From NCBI RefSeq assembly GCF_000975265.2, contig NZ_CP083405.1:682001-746000 (forward strand): a DNA stretch of 64,000 nt, in the 5' to 3' direction. Positions 43,517-53,500 of this stretch are shown here, in pieces (position 1 is the stretch's first letter; every line of letters starts with the position of its first letter). Source of the DNA: Mycobacterium lepromatosis. Its GTDB lineage: Bacteria > Actinomycetota > Actinomycetes > Mycobacteriales > Mycobacteriaceae. The notes beneath the pieces were generated by a model. It did not search any database and was not told where the DNA came from. It saw only the letters and a list, made by a program, of their open reading frames with translations. The translations under genes and the position numbers were made by a program.

Positions 43517-43561
43517 GCTGCGCCGTCGACGATGCAGAGCGAAAGAGTAATGTGGGGGCAC

Positions 43562-43577
43562 CTCCCGCTTGCGGGAG
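43562..43577. promoter_or_regulatory. Tight hairpin abutting the carA ribosome-binding site
   Basis: CTCCCGC (43562-43568) pairs with GCGGGAG (43571-43577) around a TT loop. It ends directly before the AAAGGAGCGG Shine-Dalgarno sequence of carA (start 43593). Such a hairpin could influence translation initiation, or it may be one of the short GC-rich hairpins common between mycobacterial genes. Confidence 0.5.
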
Positions 43578-43592
43578 AAAGGAGCGGCTCTC

Positions 43593-44720
43593 GTGAGCAA
43601 AGCCCTACTGGTTCTCGAAGACGGCCGTGTCTTCACCGGCATACCGTTTGGTGCGATCGGCCAAACGCTGGGTGAAGCCGTGTTTTCCACCGGGATGTCC
43701 GGCTACCAGGAGACGTTGACTGATCCCAGTTATCACCGCCAGATCTTGGTGGCCACCGCCCCGCAGATCGGCAACACCGGCTGGAACGACCAGGACGGTG
43801 AGAGTCGCGAAGATAGAATCTGGGTCGCTGGTTACGCGGTGCGTGACCCGTCGCCGTACGCCTCGAACTGGCGTGCCACCGGCACGCTGGAAGACGAGAT
43901 GGTTCGCCAGGGTATTGTTGGGATCGCCGGTATTGACACTCGGTCGGTAGTGCGTCATCTGCGTAGATATGGTTCGATGAAGGCAGGTGTGTTTTCTGGC
44001 AAGGCAATGACCGAGCCCCTAAATATCGAGACGCTAGTACAGCATGTGCGCACCCAGCAGTCGATGTTGGGTGCCGATCTTGCTGGCGAAGCCAGTACAC
44101 CAGATGTATATGTTGTTGAACCCGAAGGGAAGCAACGATTTACGGTGGCAGCCCTTGACCTCGGGATCAAGACCAACACGCCGCGCAACTTCGCTCGGCG
44201 TGGGATCCTCAGCTATGTGCTGCCGGCGTCGGCGACGTTCAACCAAATTGCTGACATCAAACCACATGGTCTGTTTTTATCCAGTGGCCCCGGCGACCCG
44301 GCTACGGCCGACCACGTCGTTGCGCTCACCCGAGAGGTGTTGGACGCTGGAATTCCTTTGTTCGGTATCTGTTTCGGCAGTCAGATCTTGGGCCGGGCGC
44401 TGGGACTGTCGACCTACAAGATGGTGTTTGGCCACCGCGGTATCAATATACCTGTCATCGACCACGCCACCGGACGGGTCGCGGTGACCGCGCAAAACCA
44501 TGGTTTCGCGCTGGAAGGGGAGGCGGGTCAGTCCTTCGACACACCTTTTGGTCCAGCGGTGGTCAGTCACACCTGTGCCAACGATGGGGTGGTGGAAGGT
44601 GTCAAACTCGCTGATGGGCGTGCATTTTCGGTGCAATACCACCCGGAGGCGGCCGCCGGCCCGCACGATGCAGAGTACCTATTCGATAGCTTTGTCGAAC
44701 TCATGGCAGCTCAGCGATGA
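43593..44720 (+). CDS. carA: Carbamoyl-phosphate synthase small (glutaminase) subunit
   Basis: A 375-residue subunit that hydrolyses glutamine and passes ammonia to CarB. The N-terminal domain reads [15 protein letters not shown], then [20 protein letters not shown]. The class I glutamine amidotransferase domain has [11 protein letters not shown], the nucleophile Cys in [15 protein letters not shown] near residue 260, and the His-Glu pair in [21 protein letters not shown] at 43593 gives the family start [10 protein letters not shown] and is preceded by AAAGGAG. The in-frame TTG at 43569 lies inside the upstream hairpin and is unlikely. carB starts 82 bp after the stop. Confidence 0.96.
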   Translation: MSKALLVLEDGRVFTGIPFGAIGQTLGEAVFSTGMSGYQETLTDPSYHRQILVATAPQIGNTGWNDQDGESREDRIWVAGYAVRDPSPYASNWRATGTLEDEMVRQGIVGIAGIDTRSVVRHLRRYGSMKAGVFSGKAMTEPLNIETLVQHVRTQQSMLGADLAGEASTPDVYVVEPEGKQRFTVAALDLGIKTNTPRNFARRGILSYVLPASATFNQIADIKPHGLFLSSGPGDPATADHVVALTREVLDAGIPLFGICFGSQILGRALGLSTYKMVFGHRGINIPVIDHATGRVAVTAQNHGFALEGEAGQSFDTPFGPAVVSHTCANDGVVEGVKLADGRAFSVQYHPEAAAGPHDAEYLFDSFVELMAAQR

Positions 44721-44802
44721 CCGCGAGCTCGCGCATTGCACAGCTACACGTCGCAATTGCCGTGCAAATGTGGACGCTCGCGCCCAGAAAGGGGGGACGC
44801 TA

Positions 44803-47800
44803 GTGCCGCGGCGGACTGATCTCAACCACGTACTGGTGATCGGCTCGGGGCCGATCGTCATCGGGCAGGCCTGCGAGTTCGACTATGCCGGTACCCAGGC
44901 ATGTCGAGTGCTGCGGGCCGAGGGCTTGCGAGTGAGTCTGGTCAACTCCAACCCGGCCACCATCATGACCGATCCGGAGTTTGCCGACTACACCTACGTC
45001 GAGCCGATTACACCGGCCTTCGTGGAGCGGGTAATCGTTCAGCAGGCCGAGCGTGGCAACAGGATTGATGCTTTGCTGGCCACCTTGGGTGGGCAGACCG
45101 CGCTCAACACAGCGGTAGCTCTGTACGAAAGCGGAGTGTTGGAGCGCTACGGCGTCGAGCTCATCGGCGCTGATTTCGAGGCCATCCAGCGCGGCGAGGA
45201 CCGACAGCAATTCAAAGACATCGTCACCAAGGTCGGTGGTGAATCAGCCCGCAGCAGAGTATGTTTCACTATGGATGAGGTGCGAGAAACAGTCGAGGAT
45301 CTTGGTTTTCCGGTGGTGGTGCGGCCAAGTTTCACAATGGGCGGGCTGGGTTCGGGCATGGCGCACTCCGACGAGGAGGTCGGCCGGATGGCCGGCGCCG
45401 GGCTGATCGCTTCACCTAGTGCCAACGTGTTGATCGAGGAATCGGTCTATGGTTGGAAGGAATTCGAACTTGAGCTGATGCGTGATGGACACGACAGCGT
45501 CGTGGTGGTGTGCTCGATCGAGAATATCGACCCGATGGGTGTGCACACCGGTGATTCGGTCACCGTAGCACCCGCCATGACGCTGACCGACTGGGAATAT
45601 CAGCGTATGCGGGATCTGGGCATCGCGATCCTGCGCGAGATCGGCGTGGACACCGGTGGCTGCAATATCCAATTTGCGATCAACCCCCACGACGGCCGGC
45701 TTATCGTCATCGAGATGAACCCGCGGGTATCTCGGTCCAGTGCGTTGGCGTCCAAGGCCACTGGTTTCCCGATCGCCAAGATCGCAGTCAAGCTGGCCGT
45801 CGGTTACACGCTGGACGAAATCCTCAACGACATAACTAAAGAAACGCCGGCTTGCTTTGAACCGACATTGGATTACGTTGTGGTTAAGGCGCCGCGGTTC
45901 GCGTTCGAGAAATTTCCCGGCGCTGATCCCACGCTGACCACTACGATGAAATCTGTCGGCGAAGCAATGTCTTTGGGCCGCAACTTTGTCGAGGCACTCG
46001 GTAAGGTGATGCGATCGTTAGAAACCGGCCGCTGCGGTTTCTGGACAGCGCCCGACCCCCAGGGTGACGTTGAGCAGGTGCTTCTCCGGCTGCAAACCCC
46101 GACCGAAGGTCGACTCTATGACGTTGAACTGGCGCTGCGACTGGGTGCTTCGACTGAAAAGGTGGCACAGGTTTCCGGCATCGACCCCTGGTTCGTAGCG
46201 CAGATCGGCGAGCTGGTGAAGCTGCGCCGCGAGCTGGTCGCTGCCCCGGTCCTTGACGCCGAACTGCTGCGGCGCGCTAAGTACAACGGGCTGTCGGATC
46301 GACAGATTACTGCCCTGCGACCAGAATTAGAGGGAGAAGACGGGGTTCGGTCGCTGCGTAAACGACTGGGCATTCATCCGGTGTATAAGACGGTCGATAC
46401 ATGTGCCGCGGAGTTCGAGGCCACAACGCCCTACCACTACAGCAGCTATGAACTAGACCCTGCCGCCGAAACGGAGGTGGCCCCGCAAACCGAAAAACCC
46501 AAGGTGCTGATCCTAGGGTCCGGCCCCAATCGCATTGGCCAGGGAATCGAATTCGATTACAGTTGCGTTCATGCGGCAACCACGTTATCGCATAATGGTT
46601 TTGAGACAGTGATGGTTAATTGCAACCCGGCGACGGTGTCCACCGACTACGACACCGCCGACCGGCTTTACTTCGAGCCGTTGACGTTCGAAGACGTCCT
46701 TGAGGTGTTCTATGCCGAAGAGCAGTCTGCGGCGGGCGGTGCCGGCGTAGCCGGCGTCATTGTGCAGCTCGGCGGCCAGACCCCGCTAGGGCTTGCACAA
46801 CGACTCGCCGATGCTGGGGTTCCTATCGTGGGCACCTCACCGGAGGCCATTGATCTCGCCGAGGATCGCGGAGCGTTCGGAGACGTGCTGACAGCCGCCG
46901 GGCTACCGGCGCCAAAGCATGGCACCGCAACAACTTTTGCTCAAGCACGCCGTATCGCCACTGAGATTGGCTATCCGGTGTTAGTGAGGCCCTCGTATGT
47001 TCTTGGCGGTCGTGGCATGGAGATCGTCTATGACGAGGAGACACTGAAGGGTTACATCACGCGTGCCACCGCACTATCACCCGAGCACCCGGTGCTGGTG
47101 GACCGCTTTCTCGAGGATGCGGTTGAGATCGACGTCGATGCACTGTGCGACGGCACCGAGGTGTACATCGGCGGAGTTATGGAGCACATCGAGGAAGCTG
47201 GTATCCACTCCGGTGATTCGGCTTGCGCACTTCCGCCAGTAACATTGGGTCGCAGTGACCTAGAGAAGGTGCGTCAGGCGACCGAAGCCATCGCACGTGG
47301 GATTGGTGTGGTGGGACTACTCAATGTGCAATATGCTCTCAAAGACGACGTGCTCTACGTCCTGGAAGCCAACCCTCGCGCCAGCCGAACGGTGCCGTTC
47401 GTTTCCAAGGCCACTACAATCCCGCTCGCCAAGGCTTGCGCCCGGATCATGTTGGGTTCTAGTATTTTCCAGCTTCGTTTCGAAGGGATGCTGGCGGCTT
47501 CCGGTGACGGCGGTAACTTGGCGTCACACGCCCCGATCGCGGTCAAAGAAGCTGTGTTGCCGTTTAACCGGCTCCGGAGCGCCGACGGAGCCGCTATCGA
47601 CTCCCTGCTCGGTCCGGAGATGAAATCGACCGGTGAGGTCATGGGGATCGACCACGATTTTGGCAGGGCGTTCGCCAAGAGCCAGACCGCTGCGTATGGC
47701 TCGCTGCCGACTCAAGGTACGGTGTTTGTGTCGGTGGCTAACCGGGATAAGCGGTCACTGGTGTTTCCCGTCAAGCGGCTGGCTGACCTTGGTTTTCATG

Positions 47801-48165
47801 TTATAGCCACCGAGGGCACTGCGGAGATGTTGCGCCGCAAAGGAATTCCTTGCGATAAGGTGCGTAAGCATTTCGAGCCACCGAAAGCGGGCCGCCCCGC
47901 GTTGTCCGCGGTCGATGCGATCCGGGCCGGTGACGTCGATATGGTGATCAACACGCCATACGGCAACTCCGGCCCGCGTATCGACGGCTATGAGATCCGC
48001 TCGGCCGCAGTCTCGGTCAATATTCCGTGCGTCACGACGGTGCAGGGCGCTTCCGCCGCTGTGCAGGGTATCGAAGCGGGGATCCGGGGTGACATCGGTG
48101 TGCAGTCGCTGCAAGAACTGCACAGTGCTATTGGCGCGGTGATCGCAGCTGATAAGGAGGTCTAG
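44803..48165 (+). CDS. carB: Carbamoyl-phosphate synthase large subunit
   Basis: A 1120-residue ATP-dependent subunit with two homologous halves. The carboxyphosphate half includes [20 protein letters not shown] at its start, [14 protein letters not shown] and [20 protein letters not shown]. The carbamoyl-phosphate half starts near residue 565 with [20 protein letters not shown] and contains [15 protein letters not shown] and [20 protein letters not shown]. The C-terminal MGS-like allosteric domain includes a [18 protein letters not shown] stretch. GTG at 44803 follows AAAGGGGGGACGC and gives the family beginning [16 protein letters not shown]. An in-frame extension back into carA is spurious. 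Its TAG overlaps the pyrF GTG by one base. Confidence 0.97.
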   Translation: MPRRTDLNHVLVIGSGPIVIGQACEFDYAGTQACRVLRAEGLRVSLVNSNPATIMTDPEFADYTYVEPITPAFVERVIVQQAERGNRIDALLATLGGQTALNTAVALYESGVLERYGVELIGADFEAIQRGEDRQQFKDIVTKVGGESARSRVCFTMDEVRETVEDLGFPVVVRPSFTMGGLGSGMAHSDEEVGRMAGAGLIASPSANVLIEESVYGWKEFELELMRDGHDSVVVVCSIENIDPMGVHTGDSVTVAPAMTLTDWEYQRMRDLGIAILREIGVDTGGCNIQFAINPHDGRLIVIEMNPRVSRSSALASKATGFPIAKIAVKLAVGYTLDEILNDITKETPACFEPTLDYVVVKAPRFAFEKFPGADPTLTTTMKSVGEAMSLGRNFVEALGKVMRSLETGRCGFWTAPDPQGDVEQVLLRLQTPTEGRLYDVELALRLGASTEKVAQVSGIDPWFVAQIGELVKLRRELVAAPVLDAELLRRAKYNGLSDRQITALRPELEGEDGVRSLRKRLGIHPVYKTVDTCAAEFEATTPYHYSSYELDPAAETEVAPQTEKPKVLILGSGPNRIGQGIEFDYSCVHAATTLSHNGFETVMVNCNPATVSTDYDTADRLYFEPLTFEDVLEVFYAEEQSAAGGAGVAGVIVQLGGQTPLGLAQRLADAGVPIVGTSPEAIDLAEDRGAFGDVLTAAGLPAPKHGTATTFAQARRIATEIGYPVLVRPSYVLGGRGMEIVYDEETLKGYITRATALSPEHPVLVDRFLEDAVEIDVDALCDGTEVYIGGVMEHIEEAGIHSGDSACALPPVTLGRSDLEKVRQATEAIARGIGVVGLLNVQYALKDDVLYVLEANPRASRTVPFVSKATTIPLAKACARIMLGSSIFQLRFEGMLAASGDGGNLASHAPIAVKEAVLPFNRLRSADGAAIDSLLGPEMKSTGEVMGIDHDFGRAFAKSQTAAYGSLPTQGTVFVSVANRDKRSLVFPVKRLADLGFHVIATEGTAEMLRRKGIPCDKVRKHFEPPKAGRPALSAVDAIRAGDVDMVINTPYGNSGPRIDGYEIRSAAVSVNIPCVTTVQGASAAVQGIEAGIRGDIGVQSLQELHSAIGAVIAADKEV

Positions 48166-49013
48166 TGACTGGTTTCGGCGCTCGGCTGGTCGAGGCGACG
48201 TCACGCCGCGGGCAGCTGTGTCTGGGGATAGACCCACATCCTGAACTGCTGCGCGCATGGGACTTGCCAACCAGCGCGGACGGGCTAGCCGCGTTCTGCG
48301 ACATTTGTGTGGAGGCGTTTTCCGGTTTCGCCATCGTCAAACCGCAGGTGGCGTTTTTTGAAGCCTACGGCGCTGCCGGCTTCGCGGTGCTGGAACGTAC
48401 CATCGCCGCGTTGCGGTCTGTCGGCGTGCTGGTGTTGGCCGACGCCAAACGAGGGGATATCGGGTCGACGATGGCAGCCTACGCCGCTGCTTGGGCAGGC
48501 GATTCGCCGTTGGCCGTCGACGCGGTGACGGCCTCGCCGTATCTTGGATTCGGCTCGTTGCGGCCGCTGCTGGAAGCCGCCGCTGCACACGACCGGGGCG
48601 TGTTCGTGTTAGCATCAACCTCTAACCTTGAGGGTGCCACCGTGCAGCGCGCCACATTTGACGGTCGCGTAGTAGCTCAGGTGATAATCGACCAGGCGGC
48701 CTTCGTCAACAGGGAAGTGAATCGGTCCGCCTATCTGTCCGAGTCGGGATACTGGGGTTACGTTGGCGTAGTCGTAGGTGCAACGGTTTTCGGGGCGCTG
48801 GATGTCAGCGCGTTGGGTGGGCCGGTGTTGGTGCCCGGAGTGGGGGCCCAGGGCGGGCACCCCGAGGCGCTCGGTGGCCTGGGCGGGGCGGCGCCGGGGC
48901 AGCTGTTGCCTGCGGTGTCACGTGCAGTGCTGCGCGCCGGCCCCGGTATTCCAGAGCTGCGAGCAGCGGGCGAACAGATGCGCGATGCCGTCTCCTATCT
49001 CGCTGCTGTTTAG
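48165..49013 (+). CDS. pyrF: Orotidine 5'-phosphate decarboxylase (type 2)
   Basis: A 282-residue OMP decarboxylase of the longer type 2 class, giving [15 protein letters not shown] is the N-terminal phosphate/substrate region, and [15 protein letters not shown] follows. The catalytic motif is [19 protein letters not shown] (Asp-Lys-x-x-Asp, about 89-94). [16 protein letters not shown] and [10 protein letters not shown] complete the phosphate site. The GTG start overlaps the carB stop as TAGTG, so it is coupled. It is the last enzyme gene of the pyrimidine operon seen here; pyrD, pyrE and pyrH are elsewhere. Confidence 0.95.
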   Translation: MTGFGARLVEATSRRGQLCLGIDPHPELLRAWDLPTSADGLAAFCDICVEAFSGFAIVKPQVAFFEAYGAAGFAVLERTIAALRSVGVLVLADAKRGDIGSTMAAYAAAWAGDSPLAVDAVTASPYLGFGSLRPLLEAAAAHDRGVFVLASTSNLEGATVQRATFDGRVVAQVIIDQAAFVNREVNRSAYLSESGYWGYVGVVVGATVFGALDVSALGGPVLVPGVGAQGGHPEALGGLGGAAPGQLLPAVSRAVLRAGPGIPELRAAGEQMRDAVSYLAAV

Positions 49014-49314
49014 TTGAGTGCCGCAGCCTGTCATTGCGAGGCGATTGCGTCACTGGTAAGGCTGCTTGGAAACAATTTTAATTCATCGGCGGCCTCTAAT
49101 AATTTTTAAAGTGCGTATACGCAGGTTCAGCACCGCTAAAACTCTCCGAGCGGGGTCTCAAGGTTAGTGTTAGCAGTAGTGTGACTACACTCATCGTCTT
49201 TGGTCCTGCGGCACGCTGTACTTTAGCCTGTGGTTAGCAACGATGATTCATATCCAGTGGTATGGAATGCCTGTCGAATCCCCATTGCATCCTTAAATAG
49301 ATGGAGTCTTTGTC
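49014..49314. other. Intergenic region between pyrF and the PE/PPE pair
   Basis: About 300 bp with an AT-rich portion (AACAATTTTAATTCATCGGC near 49070, then AATAATTTTTAAAG near 49100) and no recognisable gene. It presumably contains the promoter of the PE/PPE pair. I could not assign -10 and -35 elements with confidence. Confidence 0.4.
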
Positions 49315-49614
49315 ATGACGTTGCGAGTCATGTCCGAAGGCCTGGAAGGCGCCAGTGCTACTATCGGAGCTGTGACCTCCCATGTGGTTACCATGCACGC
49401 CGAGGCGGCCCCGTTTATCGTGACACCCGGGTCTGACTCGGTATCGGTGCAGAACGCGGTTGGGTTCAGCGTGTGTGGTTGTCAGTACGTGGCGATGACC
49501 GCTCAGCGGGTGGAAGAGTTTGGCCGCTCGGGGGTCGGGGGGGCCGAATCGAGTATTGGTTATGCGCTTAGAGACGCGTTGGTAGCAGCATCGCACCTTG
49601 GCGGTGGGCTATGA
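49315..49614 (+). CDS. PE15: PE family protein
   Basis: A 99-residue PE protein without a C-terminal extension. It starts [20 protein letters not shown], continues with [28 protein letters not shown] and [20 protein letters not shown], and folds as the usual PE helical hairpin. PE proteins pair with a PPE partner and are exported by type VII secretion; the PPE gene follows with a 4-bp overlap. The C-terminal YxxxD/E export motif is not clear: the tail reads [10 protein letters not shown], where Tyr-Ala-Leu-Arg-Asp fits Y-x-x-x-D. The Pro-Glu dipeptide itself is absent, as in the M. tuberculosis counterpart. Confidence 0.88.
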   Translation: MTLRVMSEGLEGASATIGAVTSHVVTMHAEAAPFIVTPGSDSVSVQNAVGFSVCGCQYVAMTAQRVEEFGRSGVGGAESSIGYALRDALVAASHLGGGL

Positions 49615-51242
49615 CGAACCCATGGATGGCTTTCCCTCCCGAGGTGCAGTCGGCCATGCTGAACTTCGGTGCAGGGATCGGACCCATGTTGAGCTCCGCC
49701 TCGTACAACTTATGGCTTAGCGCCGAGTACCGCTGGGCTGCATCGGAGATCGAGGCATTGCTAGGGGAAGTGCGGTCCGGGGGGTGGCAGGGGCAAGCCG
49801 TTGAGACGTTTGTGGGTGCGTGTATGCCGTTTCTGGCATGGCTGATGAAAGCCGCCGCCGGCTACATGGAAGTGGCTTCGCAACAGGAGGTCGTGGCCGC
49901 GGCTTACGTCGCCGCAGTAGAGGCCATGCCGACACAGCTCGAGCTGACCGCCAACCGAGTCGTGCGTGGAGTGTTGATGGCGACCAATTTCTTTGGCATC
50001 AACACCATCCCCATTGCGCTCAACGAGGAGGAGTATGTGCAGATGTGGGTCCGGGCCGCCACCACGATGGCGACCTATTCGGCAATCTCTCATTCGGCAT
50101 TAGCTTCGATGCCGCAGACCACTTCCCCGCCGCCGATCCTGAAATCCGATGCACTAGTCGATGACGTTGAGGAGGACTCCCGTAATGACGGTCACAGTAA
50201 TAGTAGTCACGCCAGCGCTATAGATAGGGTCTTTGCGGACATCCTGCGTAACGTCAGCGGAGGCCGTCTAGTTTGGGACCCTCTCAACGGTACCTTGAAC
50301 GGACTGGACTACGACGACTATGTCTACCCGGGGCAGCCGATCTGGTGGCTTGCTCGAGGCCTTGAGTTTTTTCAGGATGGTGAACAGTTTTGGGAACTGT
50401 TGTTTACCAATCCGACAGCGGCTTTTCAGTTCCTCCTTTACATCGTTTTGTTCGATTGGCCGACACACATAGCCCAACTTGGTACCTGGCTGGCTGAGAA
50501 CCCGCAGTTGCTGTTGGCTGCTCTCGGTGGCACCATCGCCAACTTGGGAGCGGTAATTGGCTTGGCGGGGCTATCTGGTCTGAGCGCCGTTCCGTCTGCT
50601 GCGATACCCACCGTTGTATCGGAGTTGGCACCCATAGCGGCTGCGCCCGCTATGGCAGCTACCGCCGGGGCAGCCCCGGCGGTAGCTGCCATAGCCCCGT
50701 TGACAGCCAGCGGCGCCCCGGCCTCGTTGACTGCCAGCGGCGCCCCGGCGACCGCCGGGGCGCCGCTGGGGCCGGCTACCGGTTTCGGAGGTTTCCCGCC
50801 TTACCTCGTCGATGGTCGCGGTCCAGGCATTGGGTTCGGCTCCGGACAGTCGGCTTATGCCAAGGTCTCGGGGTCGGTCTCCGATTCCGCCGCTGTGGCT
50901 GAGGCGACTACCCAGGCTTCGGCGCGTGAGCAGGTGAGGGCTCGGCGGCGGCGCTCGGTGGCGCAAGAACGTGGCCATCGTGAAGAGTGCGTGACGATGG
51001 ACACGGGTTTTGACGCGGCAGTTCCGTCGTCAGAGGGCCAGCCGGGTACCCGGGTGTCCGATCGTGGCGTGGGATGCTTCGGGTTTTCTGGAACGGTACG
51101 CAAGGAGGCTGTTGTCGAAGTGGCTGGGTTGACTACGCTGGCTGGTGATGACTTCGGTGGTGGCCCAACGATGCCGATGGTACCGGGCACCTGGGCCCCA
51201 GCCAGGGAGCCATCGACGAGGCACTGTGATACCGACCGTTAA
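49611..51242 (+). CDS. PPE20: PPE family protein
   Basis: A 543-residue PPE protein. The 180-residue N-terminal domain starts [20 protein letters not shown]. It contains [19 protein letters not shown] (the W-x-G turn that contacts the PE partner) and [20 protein letters not shown], then [20 protein letters not shown]. The C-terminal part is hydrophobic ([40 protein letters not shown]) and then Ala/Pro/Gly-rich. The last 130 residues have an Arg-rich [14 protein letters not shown] patch. It overlaps its PE partner by 4 bp (ATGA). The Ala-rich segment contains a 22-bp inverted repeat. It is one of few PE/PPE pairs kept intact in M. leprae, so probably functional in type VII secretion or surface transport. 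Confidence 0.9.
   Translation: MTNPWMAFPPEVQSAMLNFGAGIGPMLSSASYNLWLSAEYRWAASEIEALLGEVRSGGWQGQAVETFVGACMPFLAWLMKAAAGYMEVASQQEVVAAAYVAAVEAMPTQLELTANRVVRGVLMATNFFGINTIPIALNEEEYVQMWVRAATTMATYSAISHSALASMPQTTSPPPILKSDALVDDVEEDSRNDGHSNSSHASAIDRVFADILRNVSGGRLVWDPLNGTLNGLDYDDYVYPGQPIWWLARGLEFFQDGEQFWELLFTNPTAAFQFLLYIVLFDWPTHIAQLGTWLAENPQLLLAALGGTIANLGAVIGLAGLSGLSAVPSAAIPTVVSELAPIAAAPAMAATAGAAPAVAAIAPLTASGAPASLTASGAPATAGAPLGPATGFGGFPPYLVDGRGPGIGFGSGQSAYAKVSGSVSDSAAVAEATTQASAREQVRARRRRSVAQERGHREECVTMDTGFDAAVPSSEGQPGTRVSDRGVGCFGFSGTVRKEAVVEVAGLTTLAGDDFGGGPTMPMVPGTWAPAREPSTRHCDTDR
50649..50695. repeat. Perfect inverted repeat inside the PPE gene (22-bp arms, 3-nt loop)
   Basis: GCTATGGCAGCTACCGCCGG followed by GG (50649-50670) is mirrored exactly at 50674-50695 around a CAG loop. 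It encodes [16 protein letters not shown]. Directly after it, two copies of a 27-bp direct repeat (TTGACNGCCAGCGGCGCC core, starting near 50700 and 50727) encode LTASGAPA twice. The stem would be very stable in mRNA and in single-stranded DNA. Confidence 0.9.
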
Positions 51243-52064
51243 GGGGATTGCGAAGCTCTGAACACTGAGTTCACAAGAGGATTTTTGATGAGTCGTTGGA
51301 TTCCTAATATTTCTTAACCGGTAGCTGCGTAGTTGGGGTTTGGTGTCAAGGCGGTTCCGACTGGTCGGTGTAGGCGTTTTGTCGCCAGATGGGCGATAGT
51401 GTTTCAGGCTGCCAACGCCCGGTTTGTGGCGGTGGTTTCCGATGTGAACACTTTAGCTAAATGTCGCAAGGTAAATCTGGTGTTAAGTGCCGCGGGCGCA
51501 GTTCGTGGCTGTCGATATCGGCTCGGCTTAAGATTCCGGAGTCTCGGCGTGCCAGGCAGTTCCGGGCAGCTGGACGCGCGGAAACTGCTGCACCAGGATG
51601 TTTGTTCAATGCCGTAAATCGTAAATGCCGAAACGAAGATATCGAGTGGCCGCTCTGGCAAACCAGGCGACACGCGCGACACGTCACACGAAAATGCGTG
51701 ACCCGTCGCACGTGGCACACGGCCGACGGCCACCGCCATCCACAGGTGACACCGTGCTGTCGGGCTTGGTACTGGCTCACAAGCTAAAACAACTGTTAGA
51801 CGGCATGATCGGGAGTCCAAAGGGAGAACATGTTGGCTTCGACACGCCGATGTATTCGGTTGCTTTCAACGATGCTTGGCGGGCAGCTAAGCGGTGTCAG
51901 GAGGCCTGACTGAGCTGGGCTTATGTTGGCTAACATGTTAGCGAAAGCAGGGGGTCGGGTTAGATTTCGTCAGGAGGCGTGGGTACGGTCGTCTCCGCCG
52001 GCTGGAGTACCTCGGCTGAGACAAATAATGATCGATTTGCCATGGAGTGAGAGACGGAGGAATT
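51243..52064. other. Intergenic region between PPE and mihF with possible secreted-protein remnant
   Basis: About 820 bp. The plus-strand frame near 51390-51500 reads FQAANARFVAVVSDVNTLAK, then VNLVLSAAGAVRG. This resembles helical segments of small type VII secretion-associated proteins, but damage is heavy and the family is uncertain. The 51625-51909 frame (94 codons, ending YSVAFNDAWRAAKRCQEA) matches nothing I know. A 14-bp palindrome lies at 51929-51942. Confidence 0.3.
51929..51942. promoter_or_regulatory. 14-bp palindrome upstream of mihF
   Basis: GCTAACATGTTAGC is a perfect palindrome 122 bp before the mihF start. A two-fold symmetric site in this position could be an operator for the mihF-gmk-rpoZ-coaBC-metK cluster, but no regulator is identified. 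Confidence 0.3.
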
Positions 52065-52382
52065 GTGGCCCTTCCCCAGTTGACCGACGAACAGCGCGCG
52101 GCCGCGTTGGAGAAGGCTGCTGCCGCACGTCGAGCACGAGCAGAGCTTAAGGATCGGCTCAAGCGCGGCGGCACCACCCTCAAGCAGGTGCTGAAGGATG
52201 CGGAAAGTGATGAAGTCTTGGGCAAGATGAAGGTGTCTGCGCTATTGGAGGCATTGCCGAAGGTGGGCAAGGTCAAAGCGCAGGAAATCATGACTGAGCT
52301 GGAAATCGCACCGACTCGCCGGCTGCGCGGCCTCGGCGAGCGTCAGCGCAAGGCGCTGCTGGAAAAGTTCGGCTCCGCTTAG
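52065..52382 (+). CDS. mihF: Mycobacterial integration host factor (mIHF), nucleoid protein
   Basis: 105 residues from GTG 52065 ([20 protein letters not shown]), preceded by GGAGGAATT. A long basic N-terminal helix ([20 protein letters not shown]) leads to a helix-two-turn-helix DNA-binding core ([20 protein letters not shown], then [20 protein letters not shown]). In relatives mIHF bends and bridges DNA and is essential. Longer in-frame starts are not conserved. gmk follows after 55 bp. The sequence is almost identical to the M. tuberculosis protein as I recall it, showing strong constraint. Confidence 0.95.
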   Translation: MALPQLTDEQRAAALEKAAAARRARAELKDRLKRGGTTLKQVLKDAESDEVLGKMKVSALLEALPKVGKVKAQEIMTELEIAPTRRLRGLGERQRKALLEKFGSA

Positions 52383-52437
52383 CTCAGCTAACGATGCAGG
52401 CTGCTTGATCTATGGGGGCACCGACGCAGGAGTGCCA

Positions 52438-53064
52438 GTGAGCGCGCGCGGGGCACCGGATACTGAGCACGGGGCATGGTGCGAGCAGGCGGGTAAAGGA
52501 CGTGTGGTTGTGCTGTCCGGTCCCTCGGCGGTCGGCAAGTCAACGGTGGTCAGGTGTCTGCGCGAACGGGTGCCGAACCTGCATTTCAGTGTGTCAGCCA
52601 CGACGCGACAGCCTAGGCCGAATGAGATGGACGGTGTTGACTATCATTTTGTTAGCCCCGCCCGATTCCAGCAGCTGATTGACCAGGGTGCATTGCTGGA
52701 ATGGGCCGAGATCCACGGCGGGATGCACCGTTCGGGCACCCTGGCCGAGCCGGTGCGGGCCGCTGCTGCGGCCGGTCTTCCGGTGCTTATTGAGGTTGAC
52801 CTGGCCGGAGCCAGGGCGGTCAGGAAAGCGATGCCTGGGGCTATCGCCGTGTTTTTAGCGCCGCCCAGCTGGGAGGATTTGGAAGCCAGGTTGGTTGGCC
52901 GCGGCACCGAAACACCCGAGGCCATTCGGCGCCGGCTCGAGACCGCGCGCATCGAATTGGCGGCACAAGATGACTTCGACGAAGTCGTGGTCAACCGTCG
53001 ATTGGAGTCTGCGTGTGCCGAATTGGTATCCTTGCTGGTGGGAGCCGCGTCGGGCTCGGCATGA
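52438..53064 (+). CDS. gmk: Guanylate kinase
   Basis: A 208-residue kinase converting GMP to GDP. P-loop [18 protein letters not shown] (about 23-40). GMP-binding residues are in [20 protein letters not shown] (Ser, Arg) and VDYHFV with Tyr. [16 protein letters not shown] and [14 protein letters not shown] follow, and the lid lies near [19 protein letters not shown] 52438 is chosen for its GCAGGAG Shine-Dalgarno and matching family length; the in-frame upstream start at 52405 adds 11 unconserved residues. rpoZ follows after 84 bp, a common arrangement. Confidence 0.95.
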   Translation: MSARGAPDTEHGAWCEQAGKGRVVVLSGPSAVGKSTVVRCLRERVPNLHFSVSATTRQPRPNEMDGVDYHFVSPARFQQLIDQGALLEWAEIHGGMHRSGTLAEPVRAAAAAGLPVLIEVDLAGARAVRKAMPGAIAVFLAPPSWEDLEARLVGRGTETPEAIRRRLETARIELAAQDDFDEVVVNRRLESACAELVSLLVGAASGSA

Positions 53065-53148
53065 GCCACCTAGCCACAACCGGACCCCTAGCACCGAATT
53101 CCTTAACTGCATTCAGCACCGCTTTATCCCGCCAGGAGAGTATCTTAC

Positions 53149-53481
53149 GTGAGTATTCCGCAGTCCAACACGTCTTTGGGTGCCGTCACTGTCGTGGATC
53201 CGTTCGATCCATCGTCAGGTGGGCAAGGCGCTTACGACACCCCGTTGGGCATTACCAACCCACCCATCGACGAATTGCTGGACCGTGTTTCAAGCAAATA
53301 CGCCCTGGTGATCTACGCGGCCAAGCGGGCGCGCCAGATCAACGACCACTACAACCAGCTTGGCGAGGGCATCCTCGAATATGTTGGTCCGCTGGTGGAG
53401 CCTGGGCTGCAGGAGAAACCGTTGTCCATCGCGATGCGCGAGATTCACGCCGATCTGCTCGAGCACACCGAGGGCGAGTAA
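53149..53481 (+). CDS. rpoZ: RNA polymerase omega subunit
   Basis: A 110-residue omega subunit that assists assembly of the beta-prime subunit. The conserved block is [20 protein letters not shown] (about 44-63), then [20 protein letters not shown], and the C-terminal [14 protein letters not shown] is typical of actinobacteria. The GTG start ([20 protein letters not shown]) follows GCCAGGAGAGTATCTTAC. coaBC follows 16-19 bp later. Confidence 0.95.
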   Translation: MSIPQSNTSLGAVTVVDPFDPSSGGQGAYDTPLGITNPPIDELLDRVSSKYALVIYAAKRARQINDHYNQLGEGILEYVGPLVEPGLQEKPLSIAMREIHADLLEHTEGE

Positions 53482-53500
53482 CAGGGCAGGGTCGGAGGTG

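Noticed and set aside
44500..44802. In-frame 5' extension of carB into carA
   Set aside because: The extension overlaps the conserved end of carA and has no homology; GTG 44803 has a strong ribosome-binding site and gives the family start.
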